A stretch of 64,000 nt of DNA from Marisediminitalea lipolytica (GTDB taxonomy: Bacteria; Pseudomonadota; Gammaproteobacteria; Enterobacterales; Alteromonadaceae): NCBI RefSeq assembly GCF_001758465.1, contig NZ_MJIC01000010.1, forward strand, positions 905,037 through 969,036, given 5' to 3'. A model generated the notes under the pieces. That model was not told where the DNA came from. It saw nothing but the letters and a program-made list of their open reading frames with translations, and made no database searches. Of the stretch, positions 1-9,263 are shown in pieces (the first letter of the stretch is position 1; every line of letters starts with the position of its first letter). A program made the position numbers and the translations under genes.

Positions 1-552
1 TTATTTGTTTATTACTTCTAACTGAGTTTCCTTCAGGCAAAGTCCATCTCAGTAAACTGTTTCAAAGGCAGACTGACGCGATGCCTTTACTCCAATCATG
101 AATATTAAATCATTAACTCTTTTCCGGTTAACGAGGAACTTATCTTTCGGGTAATGTTATTTAACCGAATAAGTCATACTGTTTACTTAATATTTAAGTT
201 GAGTTTTGAAATGTAAATATTTCAATTAATCAATTAATTAGCGTACTTAATATACAAAGTTTATGGCTTTAATATGGCTAGAGTCGAGCATATCCTAATA
301 CCCTTATCAAACAAAAATTGCCCCGTTTTTTACCTGTAGTGTTTCTGAAACTTCATATTTTTTTCACTTTTTTCTCAGGAATTAGGATGCGCCAGTAAAT
401 ATATTAGAGCTGTAGCTTGTGTTTCTGTTAACAATGGATGAGCACTATGGATTGCGCTTAGAAATACATGAGGCAAATAAAACGTAAAGACTTAACAGTA
501 TCAGTTTAAACAACGAAAATCACTATTCGTATCAAACAGGGAGTGCTAATTA
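1..552. other. AT-rich region without a recognisable gene
   Basis: All frames are broken by stops and I see no truncated gene running in from the left edge. The stretch is rich in A and T, with TTAAT-type runs around 225-255. A weak 7-bp inverted repeat (AAAGGCA at 64-70, TGCCTTT at 82-88) is present without a T-tract. The end of the region should hold the promoter of the small gene that follows, but I cannot pick a convincing -35/-10 pair. Confidence 0.5.
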
Positions 553-864
553 ATGAAATTTCACCTTCGCCCAATTGTTACCATTTTTATGTGCGTGATA
601 TTTGCAGGCAAATTAAACGCTGAAGAAATCGTATCCACCTCCACATCCCCAACAATCACAAGTATCGGCAATGCAACAACCGATCAGCTCGCCTCGCGTT
701 CAGCTTCGAAAGCTGAACGCGTGGTATTTGAACTCCATCAGGAAAAGCGGGTTGGTTTTCAGTGTAAAGACTCTTACGGAATGATTTTGTATGAACTGAT
801 GGCATATCTTTCAGGAACACCAACACCTGATGTCAGCTGTGCCAATCTAACGGCTCAGCGATAA
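553..864 (+). CDS. small secreted hypothetical protein
   Basis: This 103-residue protein starts with a typical signal peptide: a basic start (MKFHLR), a hydrophobic core to about residue 20 and a likely cleavage after LNA. The mature part is short and Thr/Ser-rich at first, with two cysteines near the C-terminus (in FQCKD and VSCAN) that could pair in the periplasm. The start is supported by GGAG nine bases upstream. No family is recognised. It stands alone, converging with the exporter gene downstream. It is probably a real exported protein of unknown role. Confidence 0.6.
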   Translation: MKFHLRPIVTIFMCVIFAGKLNAEEIVSTSTSPTITSIGNATTDQLASRSASKAERVVFELHQEKRVGFQCKDSYGMILYELMAYLSGTPTPDVSCANLTAQR

Positions 865-898
865 ACCCATTACGGATTGATAAACCATTAGTGGTTAG

Positions 899-1744
899 TC
901 AGGCCTTGTGTTGTTTTATCCATATCACCAGTGCCACACCGCCGAGCACAAGACCTGAGCTCAGTGCAATTCTTAGTGTGATGGCTTCATTTAATAACAG
1001 CCAGCCAGCAATAACCGCCAGAACAGGCACCGATAGCTGCAAAGTGGCCGCTTTAATTGCGGCTATATGCGGCAATATGGAATACCAGAGCGCATAGCCC
1101 ATACCAGACGCTATGGCACCTGAAGCCACCGCGTAAGCAATACCATCCCATTGCAATGTATTATCCGGCCAGAAAAAAGCAAGCAGTACCACAGCCATAG
1201 GCGTGGCGCGAATAAAATTGCCTGCGGTGGCTTCGATAGGTAATTTCGCGCCTTTTCCACGCAAAGAATACACACCCCAGGCGATGCCTGCGGTAATCAT
1301 CAGCAAAGCACTGGAGAGTTGCGGCACAGCAGCATTTGGCAGCAGTAATAAAATAAGGCCAACTAACGCCAGCAGAAATCCCCCCCACTGCAAGGCGCTC
1401 ATGCGTTCGCCCTTTAACAATCCCCAGCTGATCATGGTGATTTGCACCGCGCCAAACAACAGTAATGCACCGGCACCTGCGGTCATACTAATGTAAGCAA
1501 ACGAAAAGCCAGCGGCATAAATAAATAAGGCCAATGCCGATATAGCGTTACCTTCCTGCAACGGTTTATGGTTACGCATAACCACCAAAAGCATTAATAT
1601 CACCGCACCACTGGCTAATCGCCAGAACGTAAAGGCCGCTGGCGTAATGTCAGTTTCTACCAGCGCCATACGGCACAATAACGAGTTAGCCGCAAAGGCT
1701 GTCATTGCCAGTGCAGCCAGAAATACCAGTTTAATTAACGCCAT
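899..1744 (-). CDS. EamA-family (DMT superfamily) membrane transporter
   Basis: The 281-residue protein has about ten hydrophobic segments arranged as two EamA repeats of roughly 130 residues, the usual architecture of drug/metabolite transporters of the RhaT/YdcZ type. An early motif (FAANSLLCRMAL, about residues 17-28) and the second-half segment GMGYALWYSILPHI fit the family. Members export amino acids, metabolites or drugs across the inner membrane, and the substrate cannot be told from sequence. The gene is monocistronic and converges with the small secreted gene. Confidence 0.88.
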   Translation of the reverse strand: MALIKLVFLAALAMTAFAANSLLCRMALVETDITPAAFTFWRLASGAVILMLLVVMRNHKPLQEGNAISALALFIYAAGFSFAYISMTAGAGALLLFGAVQITMISWGLLKGERMSALQWGGFLLALVGLILLLLPNAAVPQLSSALLMITAGIAWGVYSLRGKGAKLPIEATAGNFIRATPMAVVLLAFFWPDNTLQWDGIAYAVASGAIASGMGYALWYSILPHIAAIKAATLQLSVPVLAVIAGWLLLNEAITLRIALSSGLVLGGVALVIWIKQHKA

Positions 1745-2041
1745 ACCGCTTCCCTAAACACCTGTTAACAGATTGTTGCGTGGTTCACCATAACCGGAAT
1801 AGCGCCTTATGGCTATGCTACTGAGGTCGGTGATACCACTGTGTAAACACAGACCGGGTAAACGATAAAAATTACCCAATGTAGCAAGCGACTTAACCAA
1901 TAACGACATATTCTATTAAATATCAATAGGGTAGCTTCATGTTTCGGCTGACTTGTGTAGGATGAACTAAGCTTGATGTGCAAAAAGGGACAGTTCACAT
2001 AGCACGGCATTTCTCTTGAGACACAAAAAAGCAGGTTGATG
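1745..2041. other. intergenic region between divergent exporter and chemoreceptor genes
   Basis: About 297 bases separate the two divergent genes and should carry both promoters. The most visible element is the 14-bp perfect palindrome CTGTGTAAACACAG at 1839-1852. It has the form CTGT-N6-ACAG, so it is two bases short of a LexA box, and may be an operator for an unknown regulator. I see no gene here: the leftward frame at 1813-2076 lacks a ribosome binding site and overlaps the chemoreceptor start. Confidence 0.4.
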
Positions 2042-4156
2042 ATGTTAGGTATTACTTCAATTAAAAAACAAGTCACAGCGGCCTCGGGCCTCAGCCTTAT
2101 TGCCGCGATTGTTCTTATGATTCTCTATGGCGTCTGGTCTGCTGATGCACTCTACGAGGAAACGTCCACCAGTATTGACGCCTATGTAAAAATCAGTGTC
2201 ACCAATTCTGTTCAGCGGGTATCTTCTCAGGTGCAGGAAATCAGTACCACCATTACCAAAACGCTCGAACTCACCAAAGCCATGGCGCAGACTCAGCAAT
2301 TTGTGATTGCGCAAAACATGACAAATCAGTTAGGCCGCGAGCAGATAAACGACTATCTGAAATATATGCTGGCTCAGTACAGTGACGTTATAGGTACCTA
2401 TATCGTATGGGATCCTAACGCAGTGGATCAGGCTGATAACCAGTATGTTGGTGAAGGTAATCATTCCGATAACCTTGGCCAGTTTGCGCCCTACTGGACA
2501 CGCGCTGCCTCGGGCAAACTTGCCGTGCGGCCCGCGTCGATGAGCAGTTTACAGGACATGTCCAAAAACGAGCGTGGCCTGCTTAAAGCAGAATGGTACT
2601 ACTGCCCCAAAAATACGCAGGCTGGCTGCGTTGCCGACCCGGCAGTGTGGGAAGTACAGGGTGTCCCTACCCTGATGACGTCAGTAACCTATCCCATTAT
2701 GGTTAATAATCAGTTTATCGGTCTCTCCGGTGCCGATATCTCGGTCAGTTTTATTCAGCAACTGGTAGAAGACGTTAATCGCGGCGTCTATGCAGGCCAG
2801 GGCCACATGCAAATCATCAGTTATAACGGCAGCATCGTTGCAGACAGTAATGCCCCTGAAAAAGCGGGAGAATGGGTCAATGAAGTCCTGTGGCAGCAAA
2901 TCGCCACACCACTGAGGGCTGGACAGCCGGTTATAGAGATCGGCGATACGTCCACTTTTGTACTGCTACCCCTTATGGCTGGCGACAATGGTGCGCCCTG
3001 GGCGGTTAAACTCGAATTGCCCACGGCTGTGGCCATGGCCGAAGCAAATGCCCTTAAAAGTGAACTGGAGTCCCATTTTACAGATAATATTCTGTTCCAG
3101 TTGATTACCGGACTGGTGGTGGGATGTATTGGTTTTGCCGTGGTGTATTTAGTGGCATCACACATTACCCGGCCAATTCGCCAGACAACGGCCTTAGTTA
3201 AAGCGCTGTCAGACTCTGATGGCGACCTCACTCAACGTATCAAGATTAGTCAGAACAACGAATTAAAGACCCTGTCAGAAAGCCTGAATGAGTTTCTGGA
3301 TAAAACCCATGGCATTATTGTTGATACCTGCCAACTGGTGATTAGCCTAAAAAGTGCAGCCAGCAACAGTGCTGAACTGTCGGGACGCACCGATGCCATC
3401 ATTCACCAGCAAAAAGCACAGCTGCAGGAAGTGACGGCTTCCATGCAAGCCATGACCAGTACCACCGGCGAGGTCGCTCAACACTGCGCCGATACCTCCG
3501 CTTCGGCAGAACGGGCGCTGGATATGGTGCAGAGCTCTGCCAGTGAGTTGGGACAGACTGTATCAAGCATGGCTAACCTTAATCAAAACATGCAGCAGGC
3601 AGCCAGTAACATGGATGCCCTGGAGTCAGAAACCAAAAACATTGGTGGTATTCTGGAAGTCATTAAGAGCATTTCCGAACAAACCAACCTGCTGGCACTC
3701 AACGCAGCTATTGAGGCTGCTCGAGCAGGCGAACAAGGCCGGGGGTTTGCGGTAGTCGCTGATGAAGTCAGAAACCTCGCTGGTCGTACCCAGGAATCAG
3801 CAGAAGAAATCAGTCAGTTGATAGCTTCGCTCATCAGGCAAAGTGAGCAGGCCGTAACCACCATGCGCCAGGGCTCTGAAACCTGTGCCGCTACCATGGC
3901 AGCCGCTCAGCATTCCCAGCAACAGCTTAGTGAAGTGGTTGGCGCAGTGCGGGTTATCAACGAAGCCTCTACCTCCATTGCCCGGGCGGTAGAACAACAA
4001 AACGCGGTAGCCGGCTCCATTTCGCTAAATATCGCCAGTATTTCCGCACAGCTAAACGAAGTGTCAGACAGTTCGTCACAAAGTAATTCCCAGTCACGAC
4101 TTATTGATAACTATGCCGATGATATCTCACAAAAATTAAATCGCTTTCGCTACTAA
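2042..4156 (+). CDS. methyl-accepting chemotaxis protein with periplasmic Cache-type sensor
   Basis: The 704-residue receptor has an N-terminal membrane anchor (about residues 12-32), a long periplasmic region of about 300 residues that looks like a double Cache sensor, a second membrane segment (about 350-370), a HAMP linker and a C-terminal signalling domain. The signalling tip is clear: [20 protein letters not shown] followed by [19 protein letters not shown], the CheA/CheW contact hairpin. There is no C-terminal NWETF-like pentapeptide for CheR docking. In-frame TTG and ATG codons lie just upstream; ATG 2042 is chosen because AGG at 2033-2035 is then six bases away. The ligand is unknown. 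Confidence 0.93.
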   Translation: MLGITSIKKQVTAASGLSLIAAIVLMILYGVWSADALYEETSTSIDAYVKISVTNSVQRVSSQVQEISTTITKTLELTKAMAQTQQFVIAQNMTNQLGREQINDYLKYMLAQYSDVIGTYIVWDPNAVDQADNQYVGEGNHSDNLGQFAPYWTRAASGKLAVRPASMSSLQDMSKNERGLLKAEWYYCPKNTQAGCVADPAVWEVQGVPTLMTSVTYPIMVNNQFIGLSGADISVSFIQQLVEDVNRGVYAGQGHMQIISYNGSIVADSNAPEKAGEWVNEVLWQQIATPLRAGQPVIEIGDTSTFVLLPLMAGDNGAPWAVKLELPTAVAMAEANALKSELESHFTDNILFQLITGLVVGCIGFAVVYLVASHITRPIRQTTALVKALSDSDGDLTQRIKISQNNELKTLSESLNEFLDKTHGIIVDTCQLVISLKSAASNSAELSGRTDAIIHQQKAQLQEVTASMQAMTSTTGEVAQHCADTSASAERALDMVQSSASELGQTVSSMANLNQNMQQAASNMDALESETKNIGGILEVIKSISEQTNLLALNAAIEAARAGEQGRGFAVVADEVRNLAGRTQESAEEISQLIASLIRQSEQAVTTMRQGSETCAATMAAAQHSQQQLSEVVGAVRVINEASTSIARAVEQQNAVAGSISLNIASISAQLNEVSDSSSQSNSQSRLIDNYADDISQKLNRFRY

Positions 4157-4170
4157 AGCTGCAGGCACAA

Positions 4171-4201
4171 AAAAGCCCCGTTGCAACACAACGGGGCTTT
4201 T
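4171..4201. terminator. bidirectional Rho-independent terminator
   Basis: A GC-rich stem (GCCCCGTTG paired with CAACGGGGC around a short ACA loop) is flanked by an A-run on the left and a T-run on the right, so it can end both the chemoreceptor transcript and the leftward dapA-bamC-purC transcript. Confidence 0.9.
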
Positions 4202-4226
4202 AAACGTTTACCGGCAGTGGCGAATA

Positions 4227-4940
4227 TTACAGTTTCAGACCCAGACGATCAGCAACTTCGATATAAGTCTCAACTACCGAGCCTAAGCCCTGACGGAAAC
4301 GATCTTTATCCATTTTCTTACGGGTTTCTTTATCCCATAAGCGACAACCATCCGGCGTAAATTCATCACCCAGAACGATATTGCCTGCGCTGTCTACGCC
4401 AAACTCCAGTTTGTAGTCAACCAGCATCATGCCGCCTTCGTCAAACAGAGCTTTAAGCACATCATTCACGGCGAAAGTCAGTTCTTTCATACGCGCAACC
4501 TGAGCCGCCGTAGCCCAGCCGAAGGACTCAATGTGGTAGTCGTTTACCATTGGGTCGTGCAGTGCATCGTTTTTCAGGAAAAACTCAAATACCGGCGGGT
4601 TAAGCAGCTTACCTTCTTCAACGCCCAGACGACGTACCAGCGAACCTGCGGCAACGTTACGAACAACACACTCAACCGGGATCATATCCAGCTTTTTAAC
4701 CAGTGATTCGGTGTCTGATAACAGTGATTCCAACTGCGTTGAAATACCTGCTTCTTCCAGCTTGGTCATAATAAAGTGGTTAAACTTGTTATTAACCTCG
4801 CCTTTGCGGTCTAACTGCTCGATTTTTTCACCGTCAAAAGCAGAAGTATCGTTGCGAAACAGTAAGATTAACTTGTCAGCATCATCAGTAAGATAAACAG
4901 TTTTCGCTTTACCGCGATAAAGCTCGTCGCGTTTTTCCAT
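4227..4940 (-). CDS. purC: phosphoribosylaminoimidazole-succinocarboxamide synthase
   Basis: PurC joins aspartate to CAIR with ATP to give SAICAR, a step of de novo purine synthesis in the cytosol. The 237-residue length equals that of the short bacterial enzymes. Family signatures visible are RGKAKTVY near the start, the [12 protein letters not shown] segment in the middle and LVDYKLEFG followed by [12 protein letters not shown] near residues 180-205. It is the last gene of a leftward operon, 13 bases after bamC, as in Escherichia coli where dapA, bamC and purC are also linked. No anomaly is seen. Confidence 0.98.
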   Translation of the reverse strand: MEKRDELYRGKAKTVYLTDDADKLILLFRNDTSAFDGEKIEQLDRKGEVNNKFNHFIMTKLEEAGISTQLESLLSDTESLVKKLDMIPVECVVRNVAAGSLVRRLGVEEGKLLNPPVFEFFLKNDALHDPMVNDYHIESFGWATAAQVARMKELTFAVNDVLKALFDEGGMMLVDYKLEFGVDSAGNIVLGDEFTPDGCRLWDKETRKKMDKDRFRQGLGSVVETYIEVADRLGLKL

Positions 4941-4953
4941 TATTGGTCTCGTA

Positions 4954-6069
4954 TTAAATGTCTAAGCCATCTTCGGTCATTACCTGTTCAAAGGGTTTGA
5001 ACAGATCAGCAACCTGCTTGGCGTTAAATGGTGTACTTTCTTTATCCATAAAGGTGATGGACGTTTTCGGTCCTAAGCTGGTCACCTTCAGGCGGTAGTC
5101 TTCGTAATCCAGTAACTGCGCATCGGAGGATGAAAAGATATCACTCCACCAACTTACCTGTTCATCAGTATACTGTACAAAAATCAATCCGTTTGACTTA
5201 TCCAGATCTTTTACGTTGAAGCCCAGTTTACGTAATACCAGCTGAATACGTGGCCAGGCAATATCGTAGTTGGCATCCAGCACAAATGCCGGGTTACCAT
5301 CGTCGTCAAAGCCCATGTCCATGTTCAGACCCTGACGAATCTGCGCAATCCGTCGGTTTGTCTCTAACTGGTTAAGGTACTCATAGTGACCAATCACCTG
5401 GTTAAGCACCATGACCTCATCACGACGTTTCTCCATGGCATTTAAATCGTTTATCGACTTGTCACCAAGGCGGTAATCCTGCAATGACGCCGTCAGCTGC
5501 GCGGTGCGGCCATGGGGTTTAAGCTCAACATTAAACCGATAACGACCCTGGCCAACAACGTTTTCCTCGTCGTCCGAAGACCAGCTAAACCAACTTGAAT
5601 CTTCATCCTGGTTTACCGGGATAAGGCTCATCCAGCCGGTTACTAATTCACCCTGCGCCGGATCGAAGCTTTCCACGTTGATATTGTGCTGCTCCAGATA
5701 CCCGATAAGCGAGTTCCAGATAGTTTTATTTAACGGTTCGGAGTCTTTCACCTGATCAAGCAGCACCGTCGCCCCTTTAGAGCCCTCTTCAACATGAGAG
5801 CCTTGCACCAGAGGAATAACCAGTGCCGGTGGCACTACGTGCAAATTACGGCCAATCAGGTCGGTATCAGCACCAGGCTGTAACGCAGGAATTTCGTAAT
5901 CTTTAGTAAATTCTGGTGAATCCAGTTCGGTTGGCACCTGTAACTGCGTGCGCTCAGTGGACTTTAAATACGCATAACTGCCCGAGGCAGTTATGCGGTC
6001 TTGTTGGGAAGCACAAGCAGTAAGAACAAGGCTGGCAATACCGCTAACCAAAGCCAGTTTTTTATTCAT
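4954..6069 (-). CDS. bamC: outer membrane assembly lipoprotein BamC
   Basis: BamC (NlpB) is a lipoprotein subunit of the BAM complex that inserts beta-barrel proteins into the outer membrane. The 371-residue protein has a lipoprotein signal peptide with lipobox LTAC and the acylated Cys at residue 19, followed by an extended segment and two helix-grip domains (about 100-220 and 240-360), as in the family. It is slightly longer than the Escherichia coli protein because of an acidic insertion around the SSDDEE stretch. It lies nine bases downstream of dapA and upstream of purC in one operon. Confidence 0.95.
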   Translation of the reverse strand: MNKKLALVSGIASLVLTACASQQDRITASGSYAYLKSTERTQLQVPTELDSPEFTKDYEIPALQPGADTDLIGRNLHVVPPALVIPLVQGSHVEEGSKGATVLLDQVKDSEPLNKTIWNSLIGYLEQHNINVESFDPAQGELVTGWMSLIPVNQDEDSSWFSWSSDDEENVVGQGRYRFNVELKPHGRTAQLTASLQDYRLGDKSINDLNAMEKRRDEVMVLNQVIGHYEYLNQLETNRRIAQIRQGLNMDMGFDDDGNPAFVLDANYDIAWPRIQLVLRKLGFNVKDLDKSNGLIFVQYTDEQVSWWSDIFSSSDAQLLDYEDYRLKVTSLGPKTSITFMDKESTPFNAKQVADLFKPFEQVMTEDGLDI

Positions 6070-6078
6070 AGTTATCTC

Positions 6079-6963
6079 TTATTCCGAAAGTAAAGCGTAT
6101 TCAGTTAATAACGCTTCGATACTTTTTTGGCTCGCAAGTTCCGGCAAAACCATCGGTAAACGTAAAAATGGGCTTTTCATCTTACCCATTTTGTACAACG
6201 CCCATTTCGGCATCACCGGATTAGGCTCGATAAACAGTCGGGTATGCAGCTTTTCGATACTGGCATTTAACTCACGACAGCGGGCAAAATCACCAGCCAG
6301 TGCTGCATCACACATTTGCGCGATAGCCGCCGGGACAATATTGGCTGTTACGGAAATCACGCCATGGCCGCCTTCGCACAGAAACTCACAGGAAGAGGCA
6401 TCGTCACCGCTCAACAGCACAAAATCATCATCGACCAGCGCCTGAGTCGCTTTTAACCGGGCGATATCGCCCGTTGCATCTTTAAGCCCGACGATTTTAG
6501 GATGTTTAGCCAACTCAGCAACAGTTTCAGGCAGCATATCGGCAACGGTACGTCCGGGTACATTGTATAAAATGACCGGCAGGTCGGTAGCATCAGCAAT
6601 CGCTTCAAAATGCGCGATCATGCCTTTTTGCTGCGGCTTATTGTAATAAGGCACCACAGATAAAAAGCCATCAATGCCCAGACCGGCCATTTGTTCACTC
6701 AGAAAAATCGCTTCAGATGTGGAGTTTGCCCCACTGCCTGCAATCACTTTTGTGCGACCTGCGGCAGCGGCAACGGTTTGTTTAACCACTTCGATATGTT
6801 CATCAAATGGTAATGTGGCAGACTCACCAGTCGTCCCTACCGACACGATACCATGGGTACCCTGCTGGACATGAAATTCCACCAACTCCTGCAAAGCAGG
6901 ATAATCGATTTGGCCGTCATCGAACATCGGGGTGACAAGCGCGACATAACTACCGGTAAACAT
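6079..6963 (-). CDS. dapA: 4-hydroxy-tetrahydrodipicolinate synthase
   Basis: DapA condenses pyruvate with aspartate semialdehyde, the first committed step of lysine and diaminopimelate synthesis. The start is placed at the ATG reading MFTGSYVALVTPM because GGAGAG sits correctly upstream and this is where family members begin; a longer frame adds 14 unlikely residues. Visible motifs are GTTGESATL near residue 45, LYNVPGRT with the catalytic Tyr near 134, and VGLKDATGD with the Schiff-base Lys near 160. It heads the dapA-bamC-purC operon and is divergent from gcvR. Confidence 0.97.
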   Translation of the reverse strand: MFTGSYVALVTPMFDDGQIDYPALQELVEFHVQQGTHGIVSVGTTGESATLPFDEHIEVVKQTVAAAAGRTKVIAGSGANSTSEAIFLSEQMAGLGIDGFLSVVPYYNKPQQKGMIAHFEAIADATDLPVILYNVPGRTVADMLPETVAELAKHPKIVGLKDATGDIARLKATQALVDDDFVLLSGDDASSCEFLCEGGHGVISVTANIVPAAIAQMCDAALAGDFARCRELNASIEKLHTRLFIEPNPVMPKWALYKMGKMKSPFLRLPMVLPELASQKSIEALLTEYALLSE

Positions 6964-7145
6964 ATTCTCTCCACTTTTTGCGAGCGCACATGGTAATTGG
7001 CGCACTGCTTAAAAACAAGCATTTGAGCGAGTCTATTGCATTTTATTAACGCAAAAAGCCGGATTTTGTTTTTGTGGGCATCTATTTATTCAGCATTCGT
7101 TAAAAATGGGCGTTTTTACCCAGCCAATATTAGACTATGGAGCCA

Positions 7146-7174
7146 TTCGACTTTAGCCGCGGCTATGTTAGAAT
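7146..7174 (+). promoter_or_regulatory. sigma-70 promoter of gcvR-bcp
   Basis: TTCGAC at 7146-7151 and TAGAAT at 7169-7174 are separated by 17 bases and lie about 28 bases upstream of the gcvR start. The -10 box is near consensus. The promoter is inferred from base matches only. Confidence 0.55.
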
Positions 7175-7201
7175 CGCGGCCCCTTAATACGAGTCAGGTC
7201 C

Positions 7202-7735
7202 ATGAAACAACAGTTAATTGCGGTTATTTTAGGTACTGATCAGGTGGGTATTCTCAGTGATATTGCCACCCTGGTTAGTGAATCAGATTGCAATATCCTT
7301 GACAGTCGACATGCTATCTACGGTCAGGAATTTTCGTTAACGATGATTATAGAAGGCACCCATAACGCAATTACCCGCGTGGAACTGAGTATTCCTGAGA
7401 TGTGCCAGCGACGTGATCTGTTGTCCATCCTTAAACGTACTCGCGAGCACACCAAACAAAATCTAACGCATCTGTACGACGTGGAATTTAATGGTGTGGA
7501 TAATCCGGGGCAAATTCAGGCCATCACCCGCTTTTTTGCCGACCAGAACGTCTCTATCAGTGCATTCCGACAAACCACAAACGTGGAGTCTGCTGGCGGG
7601 CATAAAATGATGCGTTTTAAACTGGTTGTGAACATTCCTGATGATGTCGCCATGCCGGAGTTTCGCTATAACCTGAATTTGTTGTGTCAGGTGTTGCACC
7701 TGACATCCAATATCATCGATAAACATAAGGGATAA
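7202..7735 (+). CDS. gcvR: glycine cleavage system transcriptional repressor GcvR (ACT domains)
   Basis: The 177-residue protein consists of two ACT domains (about residues 1-75 and 90-170). The first opens with QLIAVILGTDQVGILSDIA, a typical ligand-binding ACT start. In Escherichia coli GcvR binds glycine and antagonises GcvA at the gcv operon. There is no DNA-binding domain, consistent with action through a partner. The position, divergent from dapA and followed nine bases later by bcp, matches Escherichia coli and supports the name. Confidence 0.92.
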   Translation: MKQQLIAVILGTDQVGILSDIATLVSESDCNILDSRHAIYGQEFSLTMIIEGTHNAITRVELSIPEMCQRRDLLSILKRTREHTKQNLTHLYDVEFNGVDNPGQIQAITRFFADQNVSISAFRQTTNVESAGGHKMMRFKLVVNIPDDVAMPEFRYNLNLLCQVLHLTSNIIDKHKG

Positions 7736-7743
7736 ATTAAAAT

Positions 7744-8214
7744 ATGAATACGCTTACTGCCGGTGACGCTGCACCATTATTTACTTTGCCTGATCAGGAC
7801 GGTAATCCTGTAGCACTGGAATCCTTACAAGGAAAAAAAGTGCTGGTGTACTTTTATCCCAAGGCGATGACACCGGGTTGCACCGTACAGGCCCAGGGCC
7901 TGCGTGATATTCAGCACGAATTACAACAGCAAAATGTTGTGGTACTGGGTATCAGCCCGGATCCGGTTAAACGTTTGCCTAAATTTATCGAAAAAGAACA
8001 GCTCAATTTTACGCTGTTATCAGACGAAGACCACGCCGTAGCCGAAGCTTTCGGTGTGTGGGGCCTGAAGAAATTTATGGGTAAAGAGTACGACGGTATT
8101 CACCGCATCACCTTTCTCATCGACGAACAGGGTAACATCGAACAGGTGTTCAATAAGTTTAAGACTAAAGAACATCACCTGGTTATCCTCAACTACCTGA
8201 ACGGCGGCGAATAA
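7744..8214 (+). CDS. bcp: thioredoxin-dependent peroxiredoxin Bcp/PrxQ lacking the usual resolving Cys
   Basis: Bcp reduces hydrogen peroxide and organic hydroperoxides in the cytosol. The 156-residue thioredoxin-fold protein has the active-site segment YFYPKAMTPGCTVQAQGLRD with the peroxidatic Cys at residue 46. In Escherichia coli Bcp a second Cys follows five residues later (PGCTVQAC); here that position is Gln, and Cys46 is the only Cys in the protein. It must therefore work as a one-Cys peroxiredoxin. It is probably cotranscribed with gcvR. Confidence 0.94.
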   Translation: MNTLTAGDAAPLFTLPDQDGNPVALESLQGKKVLVYFYPKAMTPGCTVQAQGLRDIQHELQQQNVVVLGISPDPVKRLPKFIEKEQLNFTLLSDEDHAVAEAFGVWGLKKFMGKEYDGIHRITFLIDEQGNIEQVFNKFKTKEHHLVILNYLNGGE

Positions 8215-8222
8215 TCCCCATG

Positions 8223-8244
8223 TGGCAGGCTTGTTAGCCTGCCA
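8223..8244 (+). terminator. possible hairpin terminator after bcp
   Basis: TGGCAGGC (8223-8230) and GCCTGCCA (8237-8244) form a perfect 8-bp stem with a six-base loop directly after the bcp stop. There is no T-tract, so intrinsic termination is uncertain. Confidence 0.4.
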
Positions 8245-8329
8245 TACACCGCTGACACAATTCCTTTTATTGCAATCCTGATCTACGCTGTTTACGTACC
8301 AACCCTCTCCCCCATTTGAGGAAACAGCG

Positions 8330-9208
8330 ATGTGTGACAACTCTACCGAACAGGATATTCAAACCTTTGCCAGTAATGGCGGGCAACTAAATCGCCGGCA
8401 GTTTAATCAGTTACTTACCTTAGGTACGCTTGGCGCGGTCATGCCACAGTTTGCGCTGGCTGATACCACCCTGATTAATCGGGAAGTCGCGGTTTCCACG
8501 CCCGATGGCAAAGCGGACTGTTTGTTTACCTGTCCCAAAACCGGCACTCATCCGGCGGTCATTATCTGGCCAGACATCAAAGGGCGAAGAGCCGCTTTTG
8601 ATATTATGGGGCAGCGTCTGGCTGCACAGGGTTATGCCGTGCTGGTGGTCAACCCTTTTTATCGTGATATCAGCGGCGCCGCATTACCAGAACAAGTCCA
8701 GTTTCCTTCGCCCAAAGCCTGGGAAATCCTTTCGCCGATGCGAGCAAAGTTAACGCAGGAAGCGGTTGTTAGCGATGCTTCGGCCTTTTTCGCTTTTATG
8801 GATGCTCAGGGCGAGGTTGACTCATCACGTCAGGGTGCGCTGATGGGCTATTGTATGAGCGGTTCTTTTACCATGTTTGCTGCAGCAGCGCTGCCCAAAC
8901 GGGTGGGTGCTATCGCCAGCTTTCATGGTGGTGGCCTGGCTACCGACAAACCGGACAGCCCACATCTGACTATTGCACAGTCCGATGCCCTGGCACTCCA
9001 TGCGATTGCCGGGAATGACAATGAGCGCTCACCGCAAATGCACCCCATGCTGGTTAAAGCCTATCAGCAAGCCGGGCTGACTGCCCGTATTGAAGTTTAT
9101 CCGGGTACCTTACATGGCTGGACACCACCAGACTCCAAAGTCTACAACGAGCAGCAGGCGGAGCTCGCCTGGCAGCGCACGCTGGCACTGTTTAAACAGG
9201 CGCTTTAG
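8330..9208 (+). CDS. dienelactone hydrolase family protein with Tat signal
   Basis: The 292-residue alpha/beta hydrolase has the family's Cys nucleophile in GYCMSGS (Cys175), a likely acid Asp in AGNDNE and the catalytic His in TLHGW (about His262). The N-terminus carries a twin-arginine motif (NRRQFNQLLTLG) and a hydrophobic stretch ending in FALA, so export in folded form to the periplasm is predicted, which is notable because classical dienelactone hydrolases are cytosolic. The substrate is unknown. It is a single gene bounded by hairpins at both ends. Confidence 0.9.
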   Translation: MCDNSTEQDIQTFASNGGQLNRRQFNQLLTLGTLGAVMPQFALADTTLINREVAVSTPDGKADCLFTCPKTGTHPAVIIWPDIKGRRAAFDIMGQRLAAQGYAVLVVNPFYRDISGAALPEQVQFPSPKAWEILSPMRAKLTQEAVVSDASAFFAFMDAQGEVDSSRQGALMGYCMSGSFTMFAAAALPKRVGAIASFHGGGLATDKPDSPHLTIAQSDALALHAIAGNDNERSPQMHPMLVKAYQQAGLTARIEVYPGTLHGWTPPDSKVYNEQQAELAWQRTLALFKQAL

Positions 9209-9227
9209 CTGGCTTTAAATAAGATAA

Positions 9228-9252
9228 ACCGGTCAGTATCTGGCTGACCGGT
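9228..9252. terminator. hairpin between convergent genes
   Basis: ACCGGTCAG (9228-9236) pairs perfectly with CTGACCGGT (9244-9252) across a seven-base loop, placed between the convergent hydrolase and perM genes. It lacks a T-tract. Confidence 0.45.
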
Positions 9253-9263
9253 GACAGGTATGG

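Noticed and set aside
1839..1852. CTGTGTAAACACAG as a LexA box
   Set aside because: The spacing is CTGT-N6-ACAG, whereas the gammaproteobacterial LexA site needs N8, and no SOS gene is adjacent.
1813..2076. Leftward 87-residue frame between the exporter and chemoreceptor genes
   Set aside because: No ribosome site, no signal or domain, and it overlaps the start of the chemoreceptor gene.
5993..6445. 150-residue plus-strand frame over the bamC-dapA junction
   Set aside because: It spans two certain genes on the other strand and has no domain.
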